A stretch of DNA of 64,000 nt from UBA6168 sp041741095 (GTDB lineage Bacteria; Bacteroidota; Bacteroidia; Chitinophagales; Saprospiraceae). Shown piece by piece: positions 49,508 through 58,821 of the stretch (within the stretch, counting starts at the first letter, position 1; every line of letters starts with the position of its first letter). Both the position numbers and the translations under genes were made by a program. The notes under the pieces were generated by a model. That model was not told the DNA's origin. It saw only the letters and a list, made by a program, of their open reading frames with translations, and did not search any database. The stretch lies in NCBI GenBank assembly GCA_041741095.1, contig JBGSKQ010000142.1:1-64000 (forward strand), given 5' to 3'.

Positions 49508-50269
49508 ATGATGGAAAAAAATCTCGCCATAGATGTTGGCAATACCCGCACAAAAATTGCCTTGTTCGAGGGCAGTGAACTGGTACACAAAGAGGTTTGG
49601 GATACCTTGGATTTGGATCGGATACAATCTTTGGCGTACAACCAAAATGTCAAAAAGGTCATCTTTTCCAGCGTGGCGAATGTGCCTGTGGAAGTGGACG
49701 GTTTTTTAAAAGACATTTTCTACTGCCTGCACTTGTCCACGGCGACACCTTTGCCCATCAACATCCATTATAAAACGCCGCACACGCTCGGTAAAGACCG
49801 GATAGCTGCGGCAGCGGGGGCCCATTTTCTTTTTCCTGGTGAAAATTGCCTGGTCGTTGACGCTGGCACCTGCATCACGATGGATGTACTTGACAGCAGT
49901 GGCGTTTTCCGTGGCGGCAATATTTCACCCGGCGTGGAAATGCGCCTGAAGGCCATGCACCATTTCACGGCAAGGCTCCCTTTGGTCAAACATCAAAGTG
50001 AAAATCACGGGCTTTTTGAAAATGCTTTGGGAGATTCAACAGAAAATGCCATCAGAAATGGCGGCGAACTGGGCGCTTTGCTGGAAATAGAAGGATTTAC
50101 ACACTTGATGGGCAGGCATTACAAAGATTTAAAGCTGGTTTTGACAGGCGGCGACGCTGATTTTTTTGTCAGAAACATGAAAACCAAGATATTTGCGCAC
50201 CCAAATTTGGTCCTCATTGGGCTGAATCAAATTTTGCAACATAATGCTAAACTTTCAGAAGGTATTTAG
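49508..50269 (+). CDS. coaX: Type III pantothenate kinase
   Basis: The product is 253 residues. The ASKHA-type nucleotide site AIDVGNTRTK is at the N-terminus, and the CoaX hallmark DAGTCITMDV with GGNISPGVEMRL lies near 118-145, followed by the TGGDA block near 218. It makes 4'-phosphopantothenate in coenzyme A synthesis without needing the feedback inhibition of type I. Two ATG codons (49508 and 49511) are possible. The next gene overlaps its end by 26 nt, so translation is probably coupled. Confidence 0.95.
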   Translation: MMEKNLAIDVGNTRTKIALFEGSELVHKEVWDTLDLDRIQSLAYNQNVKKVIFSSVANVPVEVDGFLKDIFYCLHLSTATPLPINIHYKTPHTLGKDRIAAAAGAHFLFPGENCLVVDAGTCITMDVLDSSGVFRGGNISPGVEMRLKAMHHFTARLPLVKHQSENHGLFENALGDSTENAIRNGGELGALLEIEGFTHLMGRHYKDLKLVLTGGDADFFVRNMKTKIFAHPNLVLIGLNQILQHNAKLSEGI

Positions 50270-51575
50270 AGGCGTTTGGAAGACTTTCGTCTTGATGTTT
50301 TTTACACTCACCTTGGCCGCACAGCCCAAGGACAATTCCCCTTATTCCCGGATTGGCCTTGGAAAGCCCATTGACCATTCCCTTTCTTCGGTAGGGTTTG
50401 GTGGGCTAAGCGCTGCCTATGCCGATCCGCTCCACTTGAACCTGCTCAACCCAGCAGCTTATGGTACGCTCAACACCACGGTATTCGAAGCTGGCCTGTA
50501 TGGCATCCATTCCAACCTAAAATCCGACAACCAAAAAACGAGCGTTTGGTCTGGGAACCTCAGCCACCTGGCACTGGCCTTCCCGCTGCGGAACCCATTG
50601 AACGATGCTTTGTCCAAAAAGAAAAGGGAAGTTTTCTGGGCCATGAACCTTGCGCTCCTCCCGGCTACTACCATTGGCTACGATATTGAAACCCTCGTAG
50701 TGGATCCAGAGGTGGACACGGTCACCAACAGCTTTCAAGGCACCGGAGGCACCAATAAAATGATAGTAGGCATTGGTGCCCGCCGCAAGGACTTTTCCTT
50801 CGGCCTGAACCTGGGCTACTTTTTTGGCAGCCTGGAAAGCGAACGTTTGGTCAATATCGGCAACTTGGTAGGTGGATATGCCGACCGCTATTTAGACGAT
50901 TTGAACATTAGAGGGTTTATTTGGAATGCTGGTGTGCAATATAAACTCGATTTGGACAAAAAAACGGAGGAAGAATACTACACTGGCAGGAGCCTTATTT
51001 TTGGTGCCTACGGCAATAGCGCCACCGATTTTTCGGTAAAAAGCACCAAATACCGCCTGGGCGAAAACTATTGGTACAACCCCAACGAGATTGACACGCT
51101 GTTCAGTCAAGTTGACTTCAAGGAAAACGGCAAGCTGCCAGCCGAATTTACCCTTGGTGTTGTTTACCAAAAAATGGCCAAGTATAGGATCGGGGCCGAG
51201 TACGGCTTTGCGGGCTGGAGCGGCTACGAAAACGAAGCCAAGCCGGAAACGCTGTTTGACAGCCACCGCTTCGCTGTGGGCGCCGAGTATATCCCCGATT
51301 ATTCCTCTTACAACAAGTACCTGAACCGCATCCGCTACAGGGCTGGTTTTTACTACCGCAACGATCCACGCCTCGAAGAATTGAACCAATATGCGCTCAC
51401 TTTGGGCTTTGGGCTGCCGCTCGTTTTGCCACGCCAGCAGACCTCTTTTGTCAACCTTTCCTTCGAGTTTGGCAAGTACACCACGCCCGACGACATCAAA
51501 GAGAATTTTGTGAAAATAGCCCTCGGCTTCACTCTAAATGATAACTCTTGGTTTTATAAACGAAAATTTGGATAA
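50244..51575 (+). CDS. Outer-membrane beta-barrel protein, NSPYSR type
   Basis: The product is 443 residues with a signal peptide (TFVLMFFTLTLAAQ). It has the conserved Bacteroidota start NSPYSRIGLGKP and a series of amphipathic strands (FSFGLNLGYFFGSLESER, YRIGAEYGFAGWSGYENE), ending in an aromatic residue pair (SWFYKRKFG). The fold is of the FadL/PorV kind, and genes of this type often follow coaX in the phylum. It overlaps coaX by 26 nt. Which substrate it carries, or whether it takes part in T9SS or lipid transport, is not clear. Confidence 0.78.
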   Translation: MLNFQKVFRGVWKTFVLMFFTLTLAAQPKDNSPYSRIGLGKPIDHSLSSVGFGGLSAAYADPLHLNLLNPAAYGTLNTTVFEAGLYGIHSNLKSDNQKTSVWSGNLSHLALAFPLRNPLNDALSKKKREVFWAMNLALLPATTIGYDIETLVVDPEVDTVTNSFQGTGGTNKMIVGIGARRKDFSFGLNLGYFFGSLESERLVNIGNLVGGYADRYLDDLNIRGFIWNAGVQYKLDLDKKTEEEYYTGRSLIFGAYGNSATDFSVKSTKYRLGENYWYNPNEIDTLFSQVDFKENGKLPAEFTLGVVYQKMAKYRIGAEYGFAGWSGYENEAKPETLFDSHRFAVGAEYIPDYSSYNKYLNRIRYRAGFYYRNDPRLEELNQYALTLGFGLPLVLPRQQTSFVNLSFEFGKYTTPDDIKENFVKIALGFTLNDNSWFYKRKFG

Positions 51576-51675
51576 TGTGGCCATTCAAGGGTTTCTGGCA
51601 GAAAGCTGAAGTTTAGTATTGCACTTTTTCTTTCTCCATCCTCAGATTTGGCCCCGATAAAAAAATTGGTTGATC

Positions 51676-53061
51676 ATGAAAAAACTACTGAAGATTTCCT
51701 TGTTCGCCACACTGTCAGTGGCCTTCGCCGCCCCTGCCTACAACCAGTGCGAAACTTGGAACAATTCGCCTCAAAAAGATGCCCTGGAAGAAGCCCACGT
51801 GCTATACCGCCAGTTCATCAAAACAGAGGAATATGACAATGCCTTTCCCTATTGGGAAAAAGCTTATAAAGGTGCCCCCGCTGCCGATGGCCAGCGTTCG
51901 GCGCACTTCGTAGATGGCCGCAAAATCTACATCCACAAGTTTAAAAACGAAAAGGACGAGGCCAAAAAGAAGGAGTACGCCGATATGGTGATCAAACTGT
52001 TTGATCAGCAGATCCAATGCTACCCAAATGAAAAGGCGCTTACCCTGGGTGTGAAAACCTACGAAATGTTCTATACCCTGAACTCGCCTTATTCCGAAAA
52101 CCTGAAAGCGGCCAAGGAAGCCATGGAAGCAGGCGGCAACAAGACAAGCTATGTGGTCTTCCAGCCCTATGCCTCTATTGCTGTTTATCAGTTCCAAAAC
52201 AAGCTGATGGAAGCAGAGGAAGCCCGCAATGCCTATATCAAGTTGAATGAAATAGCAGATTACAATATTGCTAACAACAAGGAATATTCTGCATACTACC
52301 AGCAGGCAAAAGATGCCATGAACGGCACATTCGCCCAAATCGAAAACGAGATTTTCGACTGCGCCTACTTCAAAAGCAAATTTGAGCCGGATTTCAGGAA
52401 GGACCCAGACAATACCGAGAACCTGAAGTATTTCTACAACCGCTTGGTTCAGCAGGGTTGCCCGGAAGACGACCCGCTCGTGCTGGAAATGAAAGTGCGC
52501 TACGAAAAAGTGGTGGAGGCTGAAAATGCCGAAAAATTGGCTGGGTACTATGCCGAAAACCCAGGCGACCATGGTATCTCCCTGTACAAGGAAGGCAAAT
52601 ACAACGAGGCTTTGTCAAAATTTGAAGCCGGTATTGCCAAGGAAAAAGCCGGCGGCAACGACGCCGAAAAATTGGCGAACTACTATTTCTACATGGCGTC
52701 CATTGAGTTCCGCCAGTTGAACCGCTACTCGGCTGCCCGTGACGATGCCCGCACCGCCGCCAAATACAAGCCGGGCTGGGGCCAGCCTTACATGCTCATT
52801 GGTGACATGTACGCCAGCACCAGCAGCTCTTGCGGCAGCGATGCTTTCGAGGCACAGTTGGCCGTTATTGCAGCCATTGACAAATATGCTTATGCCAAGT
52901 CCATTGACAGTTCGGTGGCGGGTGAAGCCAACAGCAAAATAGGCCGTTACAACGACTTTTTGCCCAGCAAAGAGGAAGCATTCATGCGCAAGGTCAGCGA
53001 AGGCCAGTCCATGACCGTGCCCTGTTGGATCGGCGAATCCGTGAAAGTGAGGTTTAAATGA
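51676..53061 (+). CDS. TPR-like periplasmic protein, paralogue 1
   Basis: From the ATG at 51676 the product is 461 residues with a signal peptide (ISLFATLSVAFAAPAYNQ). Helical repeats follow: AHVLYRQFIKTEEYDNAF, then PYWEKAYKGAPAADGQRS, and later TPR-like motifs (GKYNEALSKFEAGIAKE, YYFYMASIEFRQLNRYSAA). The C-terminus CWIGESVKVRFK is shared with the next gene. It is part of the coaX/OMP unit, 100 nt after the OMP stop, and ends in a strong terminator. It probably acts in the periplasm as an adaptor of an envelope complex. Confidence 0.75.
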   Translation: MKKLLKISLFATLSVAFAAPAYNQCETWNNSPQKDALEEAHVLYRQFIKTEEYDNAFPYWEKAYKGAPAADGQRSAHFVDGRKIYIHKFKNEKDEAKKKEYADMVIKLFDQQIQCYPNEKALTLGVKTYEMFYTLNSPYSENLKAAKEAMEAGGNKTSYVVFQPYASIAVYQFQNKLMEAEEARNAYIKLNEIADYNIANNKEYSAYYQQAKDAMNGTFAQIENEIFDCAYFKSKFEPDFRKDPDNTENLKYFYNRLVQQGCPEDDPLVLEMKVRYEKVVEAENAEKLAGYYAENPGDHGISLYKEGKYNEALSKFEAGIAKEKAGGNDAEKLANYYFYMASIEFRQLNRYSAARDDARTAAKYKPGWGQPYMLIGDMYASTSSSCGSDAFEAQLAVIAAIDKYAYAKSIDSSVAGEANSKIGRYNDFLPSKEEAFMRKVSEGQSMTVPCWIGESVKVRFK

Positions 53062-53082
53062 TTTGCCATTTTTGAAATGCGC

Positions 53083-53118
53083 AAAAAAGCCCCGTTTGAA
53101 ATCAAGCGGGGCTTTTTT
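53083..53118 (+). terminator. Rho-independent terminator
   Basis: GCCCCGTTTGA (53089-53099) pairs with TCAAGCGGGGC (53102-53112) with one G-T pair. Six T follow and six A precede, so it could work both ways. Confidence 0.9.
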
Positions 53119-53237
53119 GTTTGAAATTTTGCCAATGAACCTAAACCCTTTTTACCTTATTTAACATCTATACCCCATCTTTGCTGGAATCAAAAGCAAG
53201 CATTCACCTTCAACCGTTTTTACAAAATAGAAAAACT

Positions 53238-54656
53238 ATGATGAAAAGATTTTTTCTTCCCGCCCTCGCTCTGGCTTTTATGATTGGCTGCACGCCAAAG
53301 GCCACCGGGCCAACCACCGAGACGAAACCCAAACCTACTCCCACAACGGAAAAAATTAAAAGCGTCTGCCCTACCTTCGACGATGCGCCCAACCCCGATC
53401 AGGCGCTGGAAAATTTCGTGCTGTACCGTGATTTTTTAAAAACCAGCAACTGGAAAGACGCTTATGATCTTTGGCAAAAGGTCTATAAGGAAGCGCCCGC
53501 CGCCGATGGCAAGCGCAGCACGGTGTTTACCGATGGCGTAAAATTTTACGAGCATTTCATGGCGGAAGACAGCACCAAAAAACAAGAATATACCACCAAG
53601 ATCTTCCAGCTCTACGATGGTATGGAAAAATGCTACCCCGACAGCGGCTATGTGACGGGGCTAAAAGCATTCGATTACTTTTTCAAATATCCGAACCTCA
53701 TTTCAAAAGAAGAGCAATACCAGCTTTTCAAAACTTCCATCGAAAAAGATGGCGGCGAACCCCGTTTTTTTATCCTCAACCCCTTCACGGCGCTGTTGGT
53801 GGATTTGACCCTGGAAGAAAAAATACCCGTTGAAGAGGCCAAAAAATACGAACAGATTATCCGGAATGCTATTAAAAAAGGCCAGGCCAACTGCCAGGGC
53901 AAGGACTGTGAAAACTGGATCATCATCGCCGAGTACGCCCCTGCCCGTTTGGAAGCGCTCGAAGCCGTGGAAGACTTTTACGACTGCGCTTATTATAAAA
54001 CTAAATATTACGAAGGCTTCGACGTGGCCTCTGCCGATTGTGAAGCGGTAACCAATGTTTATAGCCGTCTGAAATGGGGGAAATGCGCAGATACTGATCC
54101 GGCTTTTAATGCTTTGGAAGCAGCCTATAATGAAAAATGTAATGTTGTTGTAGAAGACAACCCAGTTCAGAAATGCAATACACTTTTGCGGGATGGCAAA
54201 TACCGCCAAGCTGCCAATTGCTACGAAGAGCTGCTTCCCAACATCTCCGATGCCAGCCAAAAGGCGCAGATCACGCTCGTCATCGCCAAGATTTATTATG
54301 CTTATTTGAAAAACTACTCCCGTGCCCGCCAATATGCCTTGCAGGCAGCCAAGCTGCGCTCCAATTGGGGCGAGCCGTACATGCTCATCGGTACGATGTA
54401 CGCCTCCAGCGGCCCACTTTGCGGCCCCGGCCGTGGTTGGGACAGCCAGGTGGTCACTTGGCCGGCCATTGACAAGTGGCAATATGCCAAGTCCATTGAC
54501 CAAAGCGTGTCCGGTCAGGCGAATAAGTTGATTGGGCAATACCAACAATATATGCCGAGCCTGGAGGATGGTTTCCAGCGTGGCATTAAAGAAGGCTCAT
54601 CTTATTACGTGGGCTGTTGGATTCAGGAAAGTACGACGGTGAGGTTTGCGAAATAG
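53238..54656 (+). CDS. TPR-like lipoprotein, paralogue 2
   Basis: From the ATG at 53238 (or 53241) the product is 472 residues. The lipoprotein signal ends in LALAFMIGC. A Pro/Thr/Lys-rich stretch precedes helical repeats matching paralogue 1: FVLYRDFLKTSNWKDAYD, LWQKVYKEAPAADGKRS and, near the end, LRSNWGEPYMLIGTMYASS (paralogue 1 has GWGQPYMLIGDMYAST). Both close on a CWI-ES-VRF-K pattern. So one copy is soluble and the other is anchored in a membrane. A frame extended to 53181 lacks a signal and is rejected. Confidence 0.75.
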   Translation: MMKRFFLPALALAFMIGCTPKATGPTTETKPKPTPTTEKIKSVCPTFDDAPNPDQALENFVLYRDFLKTSNWKDAYDLWQKVYKEAPAADGKRSTVFTDGVKFYEHFMAEDSTKKQEYTTKIFQLYDGMEKCYPDSGYVTGLKAFDYFFKYPNLISKEEQYQLFKTSIEKDGGEPRFFILNPFTALLVDLTLEEKIPVEEAKKYEQIIRNAIKKGQANCQGKDCENWIIIAEYAPARLEALEAVEDFYDCAYYKTKYYEGFDVASADCEAVTNVYSRLKWGKCADTDPAFNALEAAYNEKCNVVVEDNPVQKCNTLLRDGKYRQAANCYEELLPNISDASQKAQITLVIAKIYYAYLKNYSRARQYALQAAKLRSNWGEPYMLIGTMYASSGPLCGPGRGWDSQVVTWPAIDKWQYAKSIDQSVSGQANKLIGQYQQYMPSLEDGFQRGIKEGSSYYVGCWIQESTTVRFAK

Positions 54657-54735
54657 TTGTGTGTTTTTGTGTTTGGGTGCTTGTGTGTTTGTTCTGCTCC
54701 AGAAAACACATAAACACCCAAACACAAAAACACAA
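54657..54735. terminator. Inverted octamer arrays between convergent genes
   Basis: GTGTTT-like units start at 54661, 54669, 54677 and 54685, and AAACAC starts at 54704, 54712, 54720 and 54728; all steps are exactly 8. The two sides are complementary, so a hairpin of about 30 bp can form. It lies between the TPR lipoprotein and nadK 3' ends and may end both transcripts. Confidence 0.7.
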
Positions 54736-54737
54736 CA

Positions 54738-55622
54738 TCAATGGTTCCGCTGATCCGTCCCCCATGTCAGTTTATTCCGGATGGCATCCAAAAATCCCAC
54801 GTCTTTCAGGTGGACCATGTTGATGGAAAAATCGCCCCGGCGCACGGCCAATTGGTAATCGGAGGTGATCACTTCAAAGCGGGAATCCAGGGTACAAAGG
54901 AAGTTTTCGGCCCGGCCTTCCACCTCAAAAGCAATGACGGAGGCGTCGTCAATGATGAGTGGGCGCACGTTGAGGTTGTGCGGTGCGACGGGCGTGAGCA
55001 CGAAATTGGTGGAATCCGGAAAGACGATGGGGCCGCCGCAGCTTAGCGAGTATCCCGTTGACCCGGTTGGTGTGGAAAGGATGAGGCCATCAGCCCAATA
55101 GGTGTTCAGGTAAGCACCATTCACAAAAGTGTTGATGGTGATCATGGAGGAGGTGTCCCGTTTCAGGATGGTAAAATCGTTGAGCGCAAATGATATTTCA
55201 CCAAAAATATTGGGGTTTGATTCCAGGGAAAGGGTACTCCGGCTCTCCACGGAGTAGTTATCTTTTACCAAAAGTTCAATGGCTCCATGTATAAAGTTTT
55301 TATTGACGGTCGCCAAAAAACCTAATCTTCCCAGGTTGATGCCGAGAATGGGCACACCCGTATCCCTCACAAAAGTCGCTGCCGCCAGTATGGTGCCGTC
55401 GCCGCCGAGTGTGATCACGAAGTCAAACTTCCGCACTTTGAAGTCCATGTAGCCCTCAAATTCGCCCACATTCGTTTTAAAATCTACTACGCCCCGGATG
55501 CTTTCCAGATAGGATTTGTTGACGTAGGCGGCTATCCCAAATTCGTGCAATACGTCAAAAAGATGCTGTACGTGCGGCAGGTCGCCGTCTTTAAGGTATT
55601 GACTGAAAACAACTACTTGCAT
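54738..55622 (-). CDS. nadK: NAD kinase
   Basis: The product is 294 residues. The conserved GGDGT near residue 71 (TLGGDGTILAAA), NLGRLGFL, and the TPTGSTGYSLSCGGP block near 180 are all present, as in NadK/PpnK enzymes that phosphorylate NAD to NADP. The protein is cytoplasmic. It lies downstream of an Omp85-like gene on the same strand with an octamer array in the 99-nt spacer, starting one base upstream of its ATG. Confidence 0.95.
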   Translation of the reverse strand: MQVVVFSQYLKDGDLPHVQHLFDVLHEFGIAAYVNKSYLESIRGVVDFKTNVGEFEGYMDFKVRKFDFVITLGGDGTILAAATFVRDTGVPILGINLGRLGFLATVNKNFIHGAIELLVKDNYSVESRSTLSLESNPNIFGEISFALNDFTILKRDTSSMITINTFVNGAYLNTYWADGLILSTPTGSTGYSLSCGGPIVFPDSTNFVLTPVAPHNLNVRPLIIDDASVIAFEVEGRAENFLCTLDSRFEVITSDYQLAVRRGDFSINMVHLKDVGFLDAIRNKLTWGTDQRNH

Positions 55623-55623
55623 G

Positions 55624-55716
55624 TTGGATGGCTAAATGGTTGGATGGTTTTAGGGTTGGATGGCTAAATGGCTATATGGTTGGATGGTCATTTGACAAGA
55701 AACCATTTAACCATTC
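55624..55716. repeat. Eight-unit word array nnnnATGG, 8-nt period, with inverted arm
   Basis: Eight contiguous octamers fill 55624-55687 (TTGGATGG four times, CTAAATGG twice, CTATATGG, TTTTAGGG). AACCATTT and AACCATTC at 55701-55716 are the complementary word. The array sits between the Omp85-like gene and nadK. Confidence 0.85.
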
Positions 55717-55721
55717 AACTA

Positions 55722-57185
55722 TCAAAAGCTAAACGCCCAATGTAGGAAAAAACCGATTTCGCCCAAATGGTTGCGGCTTATTTCAAAGTTAAAAACCTTG
55801 TTATAGTAAATGACCACGTCCAGCCCGATGCCCGTGCCCCAAAGGAGGTCGTTGCTGAGGGGGTTGCCCGTTTTGTAAAAAGGGTTGTTCACGTAGCCCA
55901 GTTCATTGTGCAACACCACATAAAACTTGAGCGGCATGATGCGCAGGCCATCAAAAATCATCAAGCGGCCCCAGTTGATGCTGCTGTTGAAAAGCTCGTA
56001 GCGCAGGCTGCTTTTTTGGTAAACATAGTCCAGCCCGTCAATCACATAAAACTCGTAGCCCCGCAGGTAGTCGGGTTCGTAGCCCAGGGCCGAACTATTG
56101 TAGTAAGGCTGTTTTTCACGCAGCAAGCCCGTTTTGCCCTTTAAAATTGAGACATAATTCCAGCGTTTTGCCAAGGGCACATATTGTATGTAGGTGGCGC
56201 TAAGGTCAATGGCATGGATGCCTTTCGACAGGCCAAAGCCTTTTTCGCTCAAGGAGCTTGAAATAAAATAGCCGTTAACGGGATATGGCTTGATGTCCCG
56301 TTTGTCGAGGGAAAACTTGTAGGACAAGGAAAGGAATTGCTGTCGCAGGCCGTTCAGGAAAAAATCGGGGTTGAGTTCTTTTTGTACGCTTTCGTAAATG
56401 TGGTTGTTGTGAAAGGTGACATCCAATTGGTGGTAGGTATCCAGCCCTTGCCGATAAAGAAGCCCCGCCCCCAGCCGCAGCCGCTGCAGGAGGATGTTGT
56501 TGCCGTCCCGTTGAAATAGCAGTTTGTTGTAGAGCGTGGTGTAGCCTATTTCCTTTTCACGAGTATATAAAGCATTGATGTTCAATCCGACAGTGCCGCT
56601 TTTGTTGAAATAGGGCAGGGTATAGATCAGCTCGAATTTTTTGGTAAAACCAAATTGTACCACTGCTTTTAACCAATCCTTCCTGCCAGTGAAATTGGTA
56701 TGGTAAAACCGCATTCCGAGGTTGAGCCGCTTGAGCGAGTGTTCATAAGTTTCCCACCAGACGTTGAAGTTCCGGTCAGCAATTTCCACGATGGGAAAAG
56801 GATAAATATACCAGCTTTCCCGCACGGAAATCTGCAAGCCAACCCTGTTTGAACTGCCTTCCCATTCCTTGAAAGTGATTTCGGCATTGGTAAAAAGGCC
56901 GGTGTTCATCAGGTTGTACTGGTTGATCAACAGGCGGTTGGTGAGTGCAGAAAGAAGTATGGTGTCATTTTTTCCAAAATCAAGCTCCCTCAGGATGATG
57001 TCGGGTTTAGTGCGTTTGTTGCCTGTGATATAAATGTTTTCGACAACGGCGTAATCCATTGGATTGGCAGTGCTGGTGCCGGGCGAAGGTGGGTAGCTGG
57101 AGTCGTCGCCCAACGACTGGCCCAACAGCAACAAAGGTTGGGTGACAAGGAAAAGGAGAATTGTTCGGAAAAAATACCGCATCAT
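55722..57185 (-). CDS. Omp85-family (BamA/TamA-like) outer-membrane protein
   Basis: From the ATG at 57185 (or 57182) the product is 487 residues with a signal peptide (FRTILLFLVTQPLLLLGQ). A POTRA-like domain follows (YAVVENIYITGNKRTKPDII), then a beta barrel typical of the Omp85 surface-antigen family, with many aromatic strand ends and a final aromatic residue (FFLHWAFSF). It is shorter than BamA (usually five POTRA domains), so it is more like the single-POTRA group seen in Bacteroidota. It may insert or export outer-membrane proteins or lipids. It is divergent from lpxK. Confidence 0.82.
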   Translation of the reverse strand: MMRYFFRTILLFLVTQPLLLLGQSLGDDSSYPPSPGTSTANPMDYAVVENIYITGNKRTKPDIILRELDFGKNDTILLSALTNRLLINQYNLMNTGLFTNAEITFKEWEGSSNRVGLQISVRESWYIYPFPIVEIADRNFNVWWETYEHSLKRLNLGMRFYHTNFTGRKDWLKAVVQFGFTKKFELIYTLPYFNKSGTVGLNINALYTREKEIGYTTLYNKLLFQRDGNNILLQRLRLGAGLLYRQGLDTYHQLDVTFHNNHIYESVQKELNPDFFLNGLRQQFLSLSYKFSLDKRDIKPYPVNGYFISSSLSEKGFGLSKGIHAIDLSATYIQYVPLAKRWNYVSILKGKTGLLREKQPYYNSSALGYEPDYLRGYEFYVIDGLDYVYQKSSLRYELFNSSINWGRLMIFDGLRIMPLKFYVVLHNELGYVNNPFYKTGNPLSNDLLWGTGIGLDVVIYYNKVFNFEISRNHLGEIGFFLHWAFSF

Positions 57186-57228
57186 AAAAAACCTAGTGGT
57201 AGTGTGTTGGGCGGCTGCGAAGTTATCG

Positions 57229-57260
57229 TTTTCCACACATTCGGAGATTCGTTACTTTTG
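57229..57260 (+). promoter_or_regulatory. Candidate promoter of lpxK
   Basis: TACTTTTG at 57253-57260 matches TAnnTTTG, and TTTTC at 57229-57233 lies 19 nt upstream in place of TTTG. The lpxK start is 91 nt further on. Confidence 0.45.
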
Positions 57261-57351
57261 CCCGTGTTCATGGAGGAGGTCGCCACTTCGTTTATTTTGG
57301 TAAAAACAAAATTGCTATCCTTTCCGTAAACTGCGTGAAACCAATTATTTA

Positions 57352-58419
57352 GTGTTCCAAGATCCGCTCATACGCCTGTTGCTGCTGCCGTTCTCCCTGC
57401 TTTATGGGTTGGGCGTGAGCATCCGTGATTTTTTTTACAGAAGGAAACTGCTCATCAGCGTAAAGTTCAATTTGCCTGTGATTTCCGTTGGCAACCTTTC
57501 CGTAGGCGGCGCTGGCAAAACTCCCCATATCGAGTACCTCATCCGACTGCTACAGCCCTTTCTTAACGTGGCCACCCTCAGCCGGGGTTATAGGCGAAAA
57601 ACGCAGGGCTATCAAATCGTGCGGCCTTTCAATACGGCTGACGATGTGGGCGACGAGCCGCTGATGTTCGCCCGCAAATTCCCCGATGTCTTCGTGACCG
57701 TCAATGAAAGCAGGGAACTTGGCATCCCGCAAATCATGCAGCACGCCCCGCAAACGCAGGCGATCTTGCTCGACGATGCTTTCCAGCACCGTTCCGTGCA
57801 GCCGGGACTGAATATTTTGCTGACGGAATACAGCCGACCTTTTACCCGTGATTATTTGCTGCCTTCAGGTAGGTTGCGGGAATGGCGCAGTGCCTATCGT
57901 CGTGCCGACATCATTGTTGTTTCTAAATGCCCTCCAGATTTGACGGAAAAAGAAAAGGAGGCGATGGTGGCGGAAATCAAACCTTTCCCCTTTCAGGATA
58001 TTTTCTTTTCCAGCTACCGCTACTTGCCGCCATATTATATTTTTAATCCTAATTACCGTATTGATTTACAGGAAGATGTGTCCGTGTTATTGGTGTGCGC
58101 CATCGCCGGTACGGATTATCTGATGAACCACTTGGAATCAAGAGCTGGTACCGTCCGGGTAAAGGAATTTGAGGATCACCACTACTTCAGCAGCACAGAT
58201 TTGGAAGATATAGAAAGGCTGTTCAATACCATGCCTGGCGGCAAAAAAATCATCCTGACCACTGAAAAAGACGCCATGCGCATGGAAATGCACCGTCAAT
58301 GGCTGTTGGAAAAAAAACTCCCTGTGATGGTGCTGCCTGTGGAGGTTTATTTCCACTTTGAGGATGGGATTTTGTTCGACAAAGCTGTAAAGGAATTTTT
58401 GCTGGAATTTAAGGTGTAG
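57352..58419 (+). CDS. lpxK: Tetraacyldisaccharide 4'-kinase
   Basis: The product is 355 residues from a GTG start. The P-loop (GNLSVGGAGKTPH, residues about 46-58) and the ILLDDAFQHRSV block (about 139) are the usual LpxK signatures, and an N-terminal hydrophobic helix (LLLLPFSLLYGLGV) anchors it to the inner membrane. It phosphorylates the lipid A precursor at the 4' position. No other lipid A genes are nearby. A GTG start is plausible because no in-frame ATG precedes the conserved N-terminus. Confidence 0.93.
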   Translation: MFQDPLIRLLLLPFSLLYGLGVSIRDFFYRRKLLISVKFNLPVISVGNLSVGGAGKTPHIEYLIRLLQPFLNVATLSRGYRRKTQGYQIVRPFNTADDVGDEPLMFARKFPDVFVTVNESRELGIPQIMQHAPQTQAILLDDAFQHRSVQPGLNILLTEYSRPFTRDYLLPSGRLREWRSAYRRADIIVVSKCPPDLTEKEKEAMVAEIKPFPFQDIFFSSYRYLPPYYIFNPNYRIDLQEDVSVLLVCAIAGTDYLMNHLESRAGTVRVKEFEDHHYFSSTDLEDIERLFNTMPGGKKIILTTEKDAMRMEMHRQWLLEKKLPVMVLPVEVYFHFEDGILFDKAVKEFLLEFKV

Positions 58420-58421
58420 GC

Positions 58422-58457
58422 AAAAAAAAGCCCTGCGGTAGGGCAGGGCTTTTTTTT
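58422..58457. terminator. Bidirectional rho-independent terminator
   Basis: AGCCCTGC (58429-58436) and GCAGGGCT (58443-58450) pair around GGTAGG. Seven T follow and eight A precede. It can end lpxK and the converging small gene. Confidence 0.88.
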
Positions 58458-58470
58458 GATGGAAAACAGC

Positions 58471-58764
58471 CTATGGCTTCTTCCCATTTTTCGATTGCCC
58501 TTTTAGAGGCTTAGTGGCTGGTTGAGCTTGTTCCATTTCGTTTTTTATTTCCTCAATCAGCATAGCTGAAACCCCTGCAAGTTTTTGTATCTGTTCCATC
58601 GTGAAATTCCCCTGCGCCAAGAGATTTTCAACAAAAGCTTTTTTGGCTCTAAGTTGGCCTTTCTCAATGCCCTTTTCAATGCCTTTCTCAATGCCTTCTT
58701 CTATGCCCTTTTTGCGGCCTTGTTTGTACCTGATGTCAGTTTCCAAATCATATATAAATGGCAT
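58471..58764 (-). pseudogene. Remnant of an Rpn/YhgA-like PD-(D/E)XK transposase-type protein
   Basis: From the ATG at 58764 about 97 residues remain. They match only the C-terminal tail of Rpn-family proteins: a short lead (MPFIYDLETDIRYKQG), four KGIE(E/K)G repeats and a helical end (AFVENLLAQGNFTMEQIQKL). The N-terminal nuclease domain of about 200 residues is missing. A frame to 58815 adds only unconserved residues. The repeat KGIE is encoded by a 12-bp tandem repeat. It could still be expressed as a small protein. Confidence 0.6.
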
Positions 58765-58821
58765 GGCAGTAATAATTTTTGATGTTAAGGGTTGCAAATT
58801 ACGCAGCTTGGACAAGACAGA

